32,476 nucleotides of DNA, from positions 22,535-55,010 of the forward strand of contig BRYA01000157.1 of the NCBI GenBank assembly GCA_030267965.1. Reading direction: 5' to 3'. Shown here one piece after another: positions 1 to 8,572 of this stretch. The stretch comes from Triparma columacea. Its lineage: Eukaryota > Sar > Bolidophyceae > Parmales > Triparmaceae. Under the pieces are notes generated by a model. It was not told the origin of the DNA. It did not search any database and worked only from the letters and a program-made list of their open reading frames with translations. The first letter of the stretch is position 1, and each line of letters starts with the position of its first letter. A program made the position numbers and the translations under genes.

Positions 1-15
1 CCCCCCCCCCCCCAG

Positions 16-1520
16 TGCGCCCGCGACTTCAAAACAAACACCGACAGCAAGTACAACAAGTGCGCCGCAACCAACTGCGGTTCGAAGAGCAGCTGTCACC
101 CAGAGTGCGCGGTCCTCAGGAGCGGGAATGCTGATGAGTACCTGAAAGTCAGGCCGGTTATGAACGGGACGGATGCGCTTTTAGGAGCCCCAGAGTCGGC
201 GGGTCTGTTTGACCTCCTCGAGGGGTTTGTGGGGTCGGAGTTGTTCCAGATTTTGCTCCCCGTCGTGGTCTGGATCGGCATTTTTATCGTCATGTTTGTC
301 ATGAAGAAGCTGTTCTGCTCGACTGAGGAATCAATGATCAGGTTCTCGCATTGCGTCTCAGGCCTCTTCCTCGTGTTTGGTGTCCTCATGCTTGTCGCCG
401 CTGTTTTCCTCTACCTGTACAAGGAGGTGTTCACTGGGAAACTCTCTGACGCTGGCGTCTACATCGTTGCTGGAAGCGGGCTTTTTATTGCGGGGCAGAG
501 CTACATGCAGTGGTTGTGCGCCAAGGGCACGAACAAGAGGGTTTACCAGCTGACGGCTTTCATATCAAATGTGTTGCTACTTCTGCAGCTCCTCTTCATG
601 TGTTGGATCATCTTGTACAACATGAACTTGGACCAGGTGGAGGACGTCGGGTCGGGGGGGGGGAAGTGGGAGGGGCACAGGTGAGGCTTGAAAAGCATTG
701 CGCAGTACAGTGCACTCAAGGCCCTTACTCCTCTCTCCCGAATCGTTTCTCACCATCTACCGCTCTTCGCAGTTTCGGGTTTATAATGAAGCCCGTGGAG
801 TCCTACTTGTGCGAGAGCTACAGGAATTGCTGCAAGGACCCCCGAATGGTCGAGGACGACAGCTTCGTGTGCACCACTAGCCACGAGGGTACGACTAGCA
901 CGCTCTTGAGCGACGAGACTGACCCGAGCCGAAGCATGTTCTGCGAATATATCAGCGGCATTGCCTCCCCGTCCGCGGGAGCGGTAAGGGGAATCAGTCA
1001 GAGCGGATGCGATGCCCTCCACAACCTTGTCATAGACTTCGACAGGGAAGAGTGCCAGGCCGACTTCTGCTCCTCTGGTGTCTCTGGGTATGAGTTCTTC
1101 TTGAAGATGATGATAGCGGCTTTCCGGCAGAACTACTACTACATAGCAGCTTTTGTCCTAGGTTTGATAATACTACAGTTGGAGCAGATCAGGATTTTGA
1201 GGGACCTTTACTACACACATAAATATTACAAGGAGAAGGCCGAGGCCAAGGAGGAGCGCAGGCAGAGCCAGGCCAGCGGTCGTCGCGACAGGCGCGGGAG
1301 CGGTCAAAGCAGGCAGGGCGGCGGCGACAGGAGGCAGAGCGGGCATAGCAGGCAGGGAGGCGGCGACAGGAGGCAGAGCGGGCATAGCAGGAAGAGCCAG
1401 CAGAGGGACAGGAGAAAGAGCGGGCAGAGCAGGCAGAGCGGTCATGGAAGGCAGGGTGGGAGGGAGCAACACGCGGACGTCGAGCTTCTGCAGATCTCCA
1501 TCGATAAGGATTCAATTTAG
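16..1520 (+). CDS. Tetraspanin-like multi-pass membrane protein (5' end missing)
   Basis: Exons seen: 16-680 and 773-1520; intron 681-772 (GTGAGG...CTTCGCAG) joins in phase 2. Thirteen C's then CAG at 1-15 look like the acceptor of a further upstream intron, so the N-terminus lies outside the window. The visible 470 residues begin with a Cys-rich stretch, then hydrophobic segments near residues 76-96, 117-135, 148-167 and 181-201. A roughly 140-residue loop opens with a Cys-Cys pair (SYRNCC) and holds further cysteines, and a last membrane segment lies near 342-360. The pattern TM-TM-TM, large CC-containing loop, TM is that of tetraspanins, which scaffold membrane microdomains. Here an extra membrane segment and a Cys-rich domain come before it. 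The C-terminal tail is a basic Arg/Ser/Gly/Gln repeat. Assignment rests on topology and the CC motif only. Confidence 0.6.
1290..1460 (+). repeat. In-frame basic RS/RQ-type repeat in the C-terminal tail
   Basis: Degenerate in-frame repeats encode units such as GGGDRRQSGHSRQ, repeated almost exactly at about 1319-1360 and 1352-1393 and then decaying. The tail is Arg-, Ser-, Gly- and Gln-rich and predicted to be disordered and cytoplasmic. Confidence 0.8.
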
Positions 1521-1663
1521 ACGTTTTTTTCCAATTCCATAACAGGGGGGGTGAGGGTGGGAGTAATTGTAGCGAGTAGTTGTGAGAGAAAATGGCATGC
1601 TTTGCGTTTTGTCTTTGTTTCTGTAACTGTAACCCTTAAAATTATAGCCTAATTGACGTCAAT

Positions 1664-3773
1664 TCAGAAGGAGCTCACAGTTTCCAGGTTCCCCCCCCCT
1701 TCCTTCTCCTCTTTCCGAATGCCCTCTTCGCTCTCCTCTCCCTCCCCTTCCCTTTTTTCTCTAGCCATGACGAATCCTCCATCACCCCCTTCCCTCTCTT
1801 CCCCTTTTTCGTCTCTCCATTTAACCCTCCCCCATCCCCCCATCCCCCCGCTTATCGTCCTAGCTTGAAACGTAACCCACAAGTTCTCCTTAGCTTCAAT
1901 TTCCACCTTCTTCGTCGTAGGTCCCTCCGCTATGCACGTCCTGCCTGGTAGGTACTGAAGTGTGATTACCTTCCTGACGTTGCAGTAGTTACCGACGCGG
2001 ACCTTGAGAGACTCGACGGTACCGACGAGGGTTGAGACGGGACCGGACATTGAGGTTACGACGTACCCGATACCGTCGCCTGGGGCGAGCAAACTAAGAG
2101 CCCTAGTCTCTGGGAATAAGCTGGATTTTTTGTGTGTGATGGGGGATGGTTGAGTTGAGTTGAATTGTAAGTGGCGGGAGGGGGGGGGGGCGCAGGGTGA
2201 GGCCCCGTGGGTGTGGGTGTGTTGTGTGTTTGTTGTTCCCCCCCTTCCCTTCTCTCTCACCTCAAGTTGACAGTCCCCGTCCCTCCCACCCCCGGGCAGG
2301 TAACAGGGCCGCTTCCAATCCTCCCTCTTTCCCCCATCCCCTTACTCCACCCTACCACGGCTCTCCCCAATTCGTCCCCCTCCTTAACCATGTTCCCCTG
2401 CCCTCCAACGACCAGGAATAGGAAGCTCCTGCTTCCTCCCTTTGCAATCTCCTTCGTCCCCTCCCCCTCGTCCCCCCCCCCCTTGAACGGGTACGCCCTG
2501 AATTCAGGCGCGGGCCTGAAGGTGCTCTCGCTAACATTAATGGCCCCGCTCGTGCTGTTCCTAACCCCCACGCTAACCACGCAAACGCTGCCCACCTCCC
2601 CAGATGCCTTTAGACTTGAGAACTCTTCAGGTAGGGACGGGAGCCTACCGACGCCGGCGGATATCTTGACGGGACCCTCGACTGTGAACTTGTAGAACTT
2701 ACGGAGCTGACCACCTTGGTAGGTCACGGTTACGCGGAGGGTGTGAGGACCGAGCTCGGAGAGGGGGGAGGATATTATTGTGGAGCAGGGGGGTGGGGGA
2801 GGTGAGGGGGGGGAGGAAGTAGGGGGGAGAGTGTAGGTTGAGGTAAGACCGTGCTGGGGGGAGGGGGGCGTAGGGTTGTTTGTGTTTGTTGGTGTGTATG
2901 TGTGTGTGTGTGTGTGTATGTTTTGTTAGTTTCGTGGTGGTGTATTTTTCCTCATTGTCTTTATTTTCATTTCCTTCGTAAGGGTTGCGCTTACCTTGAG
3001 GTCGACTCTACCTGTGGGTGTCTGCATGCGGACGGATACACTAACGCCTTCAACGACCCTGTCAGGGTCACCTAGGACACCGAGGTAAGCGCGGAAGACC
3101 TGAAGGGGGGGGGGGGGGTGGGGAGGGAGGAGGGGGAGGGGTTTGTATATTTGCATTTTTGTATTGTTGCCTTTTCGCTTGATTCCCCCCCCCCCCCCCC
3201 CCCCCCGTCTGAAAGAAAAAAAGGCAACTCGGAATATTTCAGGTGTCGCCATGGGGTGTTGGCTGCGTCCATCATCTCGAATGGCATCGCGCCTCCCGCG
3301 ACGAGGTCACAGCCAGGTCTGACAACGGATGTTATCTTCATTGTTGTTTTTTTTCTTATTTGGAGCAAAGTGAGGGCAAGAGAATACGTAAACAGGTAAT
3401 ACATAAACAGGCAGGCAGGTAACGGGTGTTTGGGTTGTTTGCTTGTTCCTCAGGATAGTTGTTTGGAAGCCAATTGGACCACAATTGGCTCTTGCTTGGC
3501 GTTGAATCATCATATCATTGCTCGTGTCTCAGCTCTTCCCCTTTCCTCCCCTTATCTCCCCTTCCCTTCCCTCCCCTCAACCCCAATCCTCACCTCTCCC
3601 ACGTAAATGACCCCGAAGGAGTCCGGCAAGCTCAATATAGGCGCGGGGCTCATCATTGGGAAGGTCGTCGGAGCATAGAGTCTCATTACCCTGAGCATTG
3701 GGGCAGCGGGAGGTGGGGTGGGGGGAGGGAGGGAGGAGGCTGATTGGGAGGGAGGTGGAGGGTAGGAAGACAT
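1664..3773 (-). CDS. TRAPPC13: TRAPP complex subunit 13
   Basis: Four exons: 3773-3594, 3099-2995, 2853-2261, 2120-1664, encoding 444 aa (human TRAPPC13 is about 417). All junctions keep phase (0, 0, 2). The family core is recognisable in order: LRVMRLYAP..., a glycine-ended strand (FGVIYVGE) joined directly to FRAYLGVLGD, a C-S-T-I-I region leading to LGPHTLRVTVTYQ and RKFYKFTVEGPVK, then GWSKGMGERGRI and a final beta-rich domain. TRAPPC13 is a peripheral subunit of the metazoan-type TRAPP complexes that activate Rab GTPases in ER-Golgi traffic and autophagy. Compared with the human protein there are a Pro-rich N-terminus, a Pro/Ser insert near the exon 3 start and an acidic-basic C-terminal tail (from about 1860 down) without obvious homology. 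It ends 143 bp from the convergent tetraspanin-like gene. Confidence 0.85.
3185..3206. repeat. Poly-C run (22 C) inside TRAPPC13 intron 1
   Basis: An uninterrupted run of 22 cytosines on the plus strand, within the 494-nt intron 3593-3100. A G-rich run at 3103-3117 (C-rich on the coding strand) lies directly next to the acceptor and serves as its pyrimidine tract. Run lengths may be wrong in the assembly. Confidence 0.85.
3210..3345. other. GC-rich, both-strand-open island inside TRAPPC13 intron 1
   Basis: This intron segment is unlike the homopolymer and simple sequence around it. It is open in frames on both strands: a minus-strand frame including VVRPGCDLVAGG and MMDAANTPWRHLKYSEL, and a plus-strand frame including CRHGVLAASIISNG. 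TRAPPC13 homologs have nothing at this position and splicing over it restores the conserved join, so it is not treated as an exon. It could be a fossil of an inserted repeat or of another coding sequence. Confidence 0.35.
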
Positions 3774-4179
3774 GGGCTGTGATATTGTACGTGAGAGTGT
3801 GTGTGTAGTGTGTATGTAGTGTGTGTGATAGTGTATTTAGATGAGGAAGAGAAGAGATTTCGGGAAAGATTGGGGTTGGTGTGATTTATTTGTTTTGTAT
3901 GCTGTGTTTGAGGGGAATTGATTGTACGTGTGTGTGCTTGTTGAATAATTAGAGAAAATAGTGTATGTATAAGAGTATATAAGATGTGTCAGGGATCAGC
4001 AGGGTTAAAACCAACTTGGAAATGCTTTGCATCAAAGAAAGTTAAGAAAAATATGGGGACGAAAATTGGAACTGGGATGAAATGCGGGCTCATCCTATTT
4101 TAGGGCCGCAGGCCCAAGGCTGGCGCTCGCACTTGTAACTCGTGCTTCCTAAACGTCTAAATAAAACTATTTCAAATAT
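3774..4179. other. Intergenic region between TRAPPC13 start and the MBD-like gene end
   Basis: About 400 bp with no gene. It contains a GTGTGT-rich simple-sequence stretch (about 3780-3835), AT-rich sequence, and a GC-rich patch with the imperfect palindrome GGGCCGCAGGCCC near 4103-4115. It should hold the promoter of TRAPPC13 (minus strand). Confidence 0.6.
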
Positions 4180-5646
4180 TCAAATGCAATGTGTGTTGCC
4201 TGCCGTGTGCGCGTCACACTGTGTACTCGCCCCTGACTTGTGCGTTAACTTGACTCGCTTTTTCCGCGTTTGGGGGGGAGGGGGCAATACTGGGGGGAGG
4301 AGCCAACGAGCAACTTCGCGGCGACTAAGAAACTTCCTTCCCTCCTTCGAATAGTAGAACCAGCGACCTGACGAGTTAAGTCTAGCAGACCAGCCCTCGA
4401 GTAGATCTCGCTTTCCACCACATGAGATGACATACAAAGCGAGCTTCTCAAGGGCCTCATCCTGACGCTCCGGCTCCGTAGACGTGTGCTGCTCAACTTT
4501 CAGGGCACCAGGGAGCTTGAGCCAACGAGCAACTTGGGGGCGATTATAGAACTTCTCTCCCTCCTTTGAATGGTAGTGCCAGCCACCTGACGGGTTACGT
4601 CTAGCAGACCAGCCCTCGAGTAGATCTCGCTTTCCACCACATAAGACAACATAAGAGGCTAGGTTCTCAAGGGCCTCCTTACACTCCTCAGGCGACGCAA
4701 TATTTTCGATAGTGCGCTGCACAAGCATCGGAGCACCAGGGAGCTCGAGCCAACGAGCAACTTCGGGGCGATTTGGGAACCTCTTTCCCTCCTTCGAATA
4801 GTAGAGCCAGCCGGTTCCTGACGAGTAATGTCTAGCAGACCAGCCGTTGACTAGATCTCTTGTCCCACCACATAAAACGACATAAGAGGCGAGCTTCTGA
4901 AGGGCCTCAGAAGTGGTAAGCTTTCTTTTGCTGGACTGCGGGGCACCAGGAAGATTGAGCCAACGAGCAACATCGGGGCAACATTTGAACCCAATTCCCT
5001 CCTTCGATAAGAATCGCTTGTTTCCTGACCTATAGCGTCTAGCAGACCAGCCTTCGAGTAGATCTCGCTTCCCACCACATGAGATGACATGCGAGACGAG
5101 CTTCTCAAGCATCTCCTTACACTCCTCAGGCGACGCAATATTTTCGATAGTGCGCGGCTCAAGCTTCGGAGCACCAGGGAGCTTGAGCCAACGAGCAACA
5201 TCGGGTTGACTTTCGAAGAACTTCGTTCCCTCCTTCGGGTAGTAGCGCCATCTTTTTTTGTTTTTTGTACTGGATACACGTTTAGCAGACCAGCCCTTGA
5301 CTAGATCTCGCTTCCCACCACATGAAACGAGATAAGAGGCAAGCCTCTCAAGGCCATCCTCAACTTTCGGGGCACCAGGGAGCTTGGACCAACGAGCAAC
5401 TTCCTTCTTAGTAGTAAGACGCTTTGTAGACGTGGCACCTATCATGATTTCATTACTCTCCTCAGCACTCTTATTTTCCCGTGTTGGTGCGAAGTCCTTG
5501 AACAAGTCATGACACAATTCCTCCACCTCCTCATCTTCCTTGTTGTCTCCGCTTTTGTTGTCTTCGCTAGTGTCGTCGTCGTCTTCAGAGATTGAGAACG
5601 TGTCTGAGACATTATCATAGGTGATCACCGTGTATTTGACGTTCAT
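4180..5646 (-). CDS. Protein with five tandem MBD-like (methyl-CpG-binding-domain-like) repeats
   Basis: Single exon, 488 aa from the ATG at 5646 (MNVKYTVITYDNVSD). The frame stays open further upstream, but that part reads as non-coding. Residues about 10-45 are strongly acidic (SISEDDDDTSEDN). Then comes a unit of about 70 aa repeated five times, with a decayed sixth at the N-terminal side. Each unit has a helix-like half (ALEKLASYVISCGGKRDLLE) followed by GWSAR-x-x-SSG-x-x-(Y/F)YSKEG-x-(R/K)F-x-x-RPEVARWL. The second half matches the MBD/TAM pattern: GW, basic strand, SG turn, YY-x-P-x-G-x-x-F-x-S-x-x-EV-x-x-(Y/F)L. The GW pairs fall near residues 117, 198, 267, 344 and 417. MBD domains read methylated CpG in chromatin; binding here is inference. 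The tail is Pro-rich then basic. An unrelated lineage-specific repeat remains possible. Confidence 0.7.
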   Translation of the reverse strand: MNVKYTVITYDNVSDTFSISEDDDDTSEDNKSGDNKEDEEVEELCHDLFKDFAPTRENKSAEESNEIMIGATSTKRLTTKKEVARWSKLPGAPKVEDGLERLASYLVSCGGKRDLVKGWSAKRVSSTKNKKRWRYYPKEGTKFFESQPDVARWLKLPGAPKLEPRTIENIASPEECKEMLEKLVSHVISCGGKRDLLEGWSARRYRSGNKRFLSKEGIGFKCCPDVARWLNLPGAPQSSKRKLTTSEALQKLASYVVLCGGTRDLVNGWSARHYSSGTGWLYYSKEGKRFPNRPEVARWLELPGAPMLVQRTIENIASPEECKEALENLASYVVLCGGKRDLLEGWSARRNPSGGWHYHSKEGEKFYNRPQVARWLKLPGALKVEQHTSTEPERQDEALEKLALYVISCGGKRDLLEGWSARLNSSGRWFYYSKEGRKFLSRREVARWLLPPVLPPPPQTRKKRVKLTHKSGASTQCDAHTAGNTHCI

Positions 5647-5718
5647 GACCTTTTTGTTGTGTAATCGAGGGTGTTGTGATAGCAATGAGACTGTGTTAAA
5701 CGGGCTAAGTAGCTCAGG

Positions 5719-5737
5719 AGGGTTAGTGTGGTGTGAT
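5719..5737. repeat. 19-bp motif shared with the LRR gene upstream region
   Basis: AGGGTTAGTGTGGTGTGAT here is identical to 8043-8061. Both copies lie about 75-125 bp upstream of a minus-strand start codon (5646 and 7921) and just before the longer shared repeats at 5923 and 8116. Confidence 0.8.
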
Positions 5738-5922
5738 GAAGAAACAACAAGGGAGGGGACGGAGGGAGTGGGGTTTTTTAGTGGTTGATACACGGTTAAG
5801 GCGAAAATGTCTCGTAGAAAGTGTTGACATAGGTTACACTGAGCCATGCAAGCGGCAGGATGACCGAAAGAGACGCTGACAGGCTGGAAGGAATTTGGCC
5901 CGGCTGACACCGGCAAGGAAAC

Positions 5923-6103
5923 CCCTCAAGGATGCGTCATTGCGGCGTCAATGGCGGTTCTCTGCCCGGTAGCAACCCCAATATGATACTAACAGTATCG
6001 GAAATATGGCCCGAAAGTAGTATTATCTCGTCTATGAGACGAAAAATCCAAACCCAAGACCTCTCACTAACTGATCACTCGACCATGATTGAAGAGGGGA
6101 AAT
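5923..6103. repeat. Dispersed direct repeat, copy 1 (upstream of the MBD-like gene)
   Basis: About 180 bp, clearly similar to 8116-8287. Shared blocks include CATTGCGGCGTCAATGGCGG, TAGTATTATCTCGTCTATGA and ACTCGACC...ATTGAAGAGG, with substitutions and small indels between them. A short open frame through this copy has no support as a gene. Confidence 0.85.
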
Positions 6104-6427
6104 TACTGAATTTGGACGTGAATAGGAGATTAAAAGCAACAACACGACAAATAACAACTGGTGAAAGCCTTAACAAGGATTATTATTGTCATTGTTGTCT
6201 CGCCTTACTTACCTTTATTTCGATTAAGATTTTCTTTTGCCAAAACACGATTGGGCTCAGTCCGATCCAACTCAGATCTCAGATCAGATAGATAAAACAA
6301 TTGAGCGATTGATTGAACATTAAAGTATAATCATCTAGTATTATGATCCGATTGTTTCACTCCTGTCTGATTAAACTTGGAAAATGGGTAACGTTCGTGC
6401 ACTGCTAGGGTTACTTGTTCGATGTTG
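6104..6427. other. Intergenic region with no gene
   Basis: About 320 bp of moderately AT-rich sequence between repeat copy 1 and the end of the LRR gene. It has short GATCA/GATTGA motifs around 6260-6350 and no coding pattern. It may hold the LRR gene's polyadenylation region. Confidence 0.5.
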
Positions 6428-7921
6428 TTACACAAACTCCAGAATCTCTCTCCACAACACTTTCGGGATCTTCTCACGTGTCTCAGTTGCCCTTAGCGGT
6501 GGGGCTTCAACTCCGTCACTTCGCTTCCGCTTCCTAGGCGATCTCCTGGGTGGATCCTCCACGTGATCCCAGGTTCCCTTTAGGCACAGCAGAGCGTTGA
6601 CGCGTTCACGTATGCGGTGCCACCTAGAATGGAGGAGGTCCTCGACGGTCGACATATTTTGATCGGCAGCGGCAGCGATTAAGGCGGTGCAGTGAAAGAA
6701 GCAGTCTTTACCGATGGAGACAGCGGGAGATAGACTGAGTTTCGTTAGGGCGTGGCAATCCCTGAAGGCCCAGTCGCCAATCATCGTCACTCCATCCGGG
6801 ATGGTACTGGCTGCGAGGGAGGAGCATTCCTGGAAGGCTTGATTGCCGATCGTCGTCACTGAGTCGGGGATTATGATGGCCGTGAGGGAGGAGCATATGT
6901 AGAAGGCGCGTTCTCCAATCGTCATTACTCCCTCCGGGATGGTGATGTCCGTGAAGGAGGAGCATCCGAGGAAGGCCTCATTGCCAATCGACGTTACTCC
7001 GTCAGGGATAGTGATGGCCGTGAGGGAGGAGCATCCGTAGAAGACGCCATTGCAAATCGACGTCACTCCTGCAGGGATTATGATGGCCGTGAGGGAGGAG
7101 CAACCAAAGAAGGCGCTAATGCCAATCGTCGTCACTCCGTCCGGGATGGTGATGGCCGTGAGGGAAGAGCATCCGTAGAAGGCATATGCACAAATCGTTG
7201 TCACTCCTTCCGGGATGGTGATGGCCGTGAGGGAGGAGCATCCGAAGAAGGCATAACCACCAATCATCGTTACTCCCTCTGGGATGGTGACAGCCGTGAG
7301 GGAGGAGCATCCTTGGAAGGCGCGTTCACTAATCGTTGTCACTCCGTCAGGAATGGTGACGGCCGTGAGGGAGAAGCGGAAGCATCCTTGGAAGGCGCGT
7401 TCGCCAATCGTTGTCACTCTGTCCGGGATGGTGATGGCATTGAGGGAGGAGCATCCAGAGAAGGCATAATCGCCAATCGTTGTCACTCCCTCTGGGATGG
7501 TGACGGCCGTGAGGGAGGAGCATCCGTAGAAGGCGCCATCACAAATCGATGTCACTCCGTCAGGGATTATGATGGCCGTGAGGGAGGAGCATCCCCAGAA
7601 GGCGCGTTCGCCAATCGTTGTCACTCCGTCAGGGATGGTGATGGCCGTGAGGGAGGAGCATTCCCAGAAGGCTTCATCGCCAATCATCTTTACTCCGTCC
7701 GGGATGGTGATGGCCGTGAGGGAGGAGCATCCCCAGAAGGCGCGTTCGCCAATCGTTGTCACTCTATCCGGGATGGTGATGGCCGTGAGGGAGGAGCATC
7801 CGTAGAAGGCATAATCAGCAATCGACGTCACTCCTTGTGCAAAAGTCACTTCTGTGAGTTCAGTGTCGTCTCTGAACCTCCCTGTCTCGTCTGTGCCATA
7901 GTATACTGCTGATTGGGGCAT
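6428..7921 (-). CDS. BspA-type leucine-rich repeat protein (LRR_5 family)
   Basis: Single exon, 497 aa. After a short N-terminus (MPQSAVYYGTDETG), about 17 copies of a 23-residue unit follow, of the form (V/I)TTIGERAFWGCSSLTAITIPDG, the LRR_5/BspA (Treponema pallidum LRR) consensus. Such repeats form a curved solenoid for protein binding. One unit near the middle carries a two-residue insertion (GCFRFSLTAV). After the array come a capping unit (CHALTKLSLSPAV), a helical region, a basic patch (RRSPRKRKR) that could be a nuclear localisation signal, and a C-terminal IPKVLWREILEFV that resembles the start of an F-box. The partner is unknown. The near identity of units suggests recent expansion or gene conversion. 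Confidence 0.85.
   Translation of the reverse strand: MPQSAVYYGTDETGRFRDDTELTEVTFAQGVTSIADYAFYGCSSLTAITIPDRVTTIGERAFWGCSSLTAITIPDGVKMIGDEAFWECSSLTAITIPDGVTTIGERAFWGCSSLTAIIIPDGVTSICDGAFYGCSSLTAVTIPEGVTTIGDYAFSGCSSLNAITIPDRVTTIGERAFQGCFRFSLTAVTIPDGVTTISERAFQGCSSLTAVTIPEGVTMIGGYAFFGCSSLTAITIPEGVTTICAYAFYGCSSLTAITIPDGVTTIGISAFFGCSSLTAIIIPAGVTSICNGVFYGCSSLTAITIPDGVTSIGNEAFLGCSSFTDITIPEGVMTIGERAFYICSSLTAIIIPDSVTTIGNQAFQECSSLAASTIPDGVTMIGDWAFRDCHALTKLSLSPAVSIGKDCFFHCTALIAAAADQNMSTVEDLLHSRWHRIRERVNALLCLKGTWDHVEDPPRRSPRKRKRSDGVEAPPLRATETREKIPKVLWREILEFV
6760..7850. repeat. 69-bp coding tandem repeat array
   Basis: The LRR units are also repeats at the DNA level. A core such as GTGATGGCCGTGAGGGAGGAGCATCC recurs every 69 bp (75 at one unit). 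Because the period is divisible by three, long antisense frames stay open across the array; these are shadows. Confidence 0.9.
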
Positions 7922-8115
7922 TCTGGGAAGGGGAGAGTCCCGGGGTTGAGAGGATATTTCAACCCGTCTTTTCGGTAACAGTTGAAACCCTAAACTTTTT
8001 TTAACTGATTACCTAGGAATTGCTACAATTGACGGGATAAGCAGGGTTAGTGTGGTGTGATTGACGAAGAGCAAGGGATATGATGGACGAAAAACAAGGG
8101 AGAGGGATTGTGATA

Positions 8116-8287
8116 CCCTCAAGGATGCGCCATTGCGGCGTCAATGGCGGTTCTCTACCCAATAGTGCCTCAACATGATACTAACAATATCAGAACTATG
8201 GCCGAAAGGTAGTATTATCTCGTCTATGAGGCGGTAATAAGACAGAAAACATGAATGAATACTCGACCGTAATTGAAGAGGGAAAAT
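8116..8287. repeat. Dispersed direct repeat, copy 2 (upstream of the LRR gene)
   Basis: Partner of 5923-6103, same orientation, about 2.2 kb away. It lies about 200 bp upstream of the LRR start as copy 1 lies about 280 bp upstream of the MBD-like start. The 19-bp motif at 8043-8061 precedes it, as in copy 1. Confidence 0.85.
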
Positions 8288-8366
8288 GACATGTTTCCTT
8301 GACGTGTCATTTCCGTAACCCTTACCTTCTTTCTCTTCTTTCTTCTCTCGTAGGATTTGCTCCGAT

Positions 8367-8547
8367 TAGGCCTGCACATTTCCGGGGTATTTCAGATTTT
8401 AATATGGGGTATTTACCCAAGATTATTTTTGGGTACGTTCCCAGGCCAATTTACTACGTGAAAAGTAGGTTTTTTACTGGGAAATCGGCTTAATTCTTGG
8501 GTAATTACCCAAGACTCTAAATCGTACCCCGGAAATGTGCAGGCCTA
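8367..8547. mobile_element. Non-autonomous hAT-type MITE with 8-bp target duplication
   Basis: A 181-bp element with 24-bp terminal inverted repeats, TAGGCCTGCACATTTCCGGG plus GTAT at the left and the matching inverse at the right, with a single mismatch at the innermost base. It is flanked by perfect 8-bp direct repeats GCTCCGAT at 8359-8366 and 8548-8555. An 8-bp duplication and TAG-starting ends are hallmarks of hAT transposons. The interior has no coding capacity, repeats a GGGTA/TACCC subterminal motif, and includes a perfect 18-bp palindrome CTTGGGTAATTACCCAAG at 8496-8513. The right duplication ends 18 bp before the ATG of the MsrB-like gene. Confidence 0.9.
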
Positions 8548-8572
8548 GCTCCGATTGCCGAGCATAATTTTG

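Noticed and set aside
3260..3404. Extra TRAPPC13 exon
   Set aside because: Exons 1 and 2 join directly in phase 0 to give the conserved family strand; the island lacks a usable donor.
5647..5916. N-terminal extension of the MBD-like protein
   Set aside because: The extension has no repeat or domain, and the part from 5719 includes sequence shared with the LRR gene upstream region, so it is probably promoter or 5' UTR.
5932..6291. 119-aa plus-strand open frame
   Set aside because: It runs through the dispersed repeat copy 1, and the other copy does not preserve the frame.
6760..7850. Regularly spaced repeats that could suggest a CRISPR array
   Set aside because: The repeat is coding, has no unrelated spacers, and the genome is eukaryotic.
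7313..7912. Antisense repeat protein (GASPEGAFANRCHSVRDGD units)
   Set aside because: It is the complementary strand of the 69-bp LRR array; the period divisible by three leaves all frames open.
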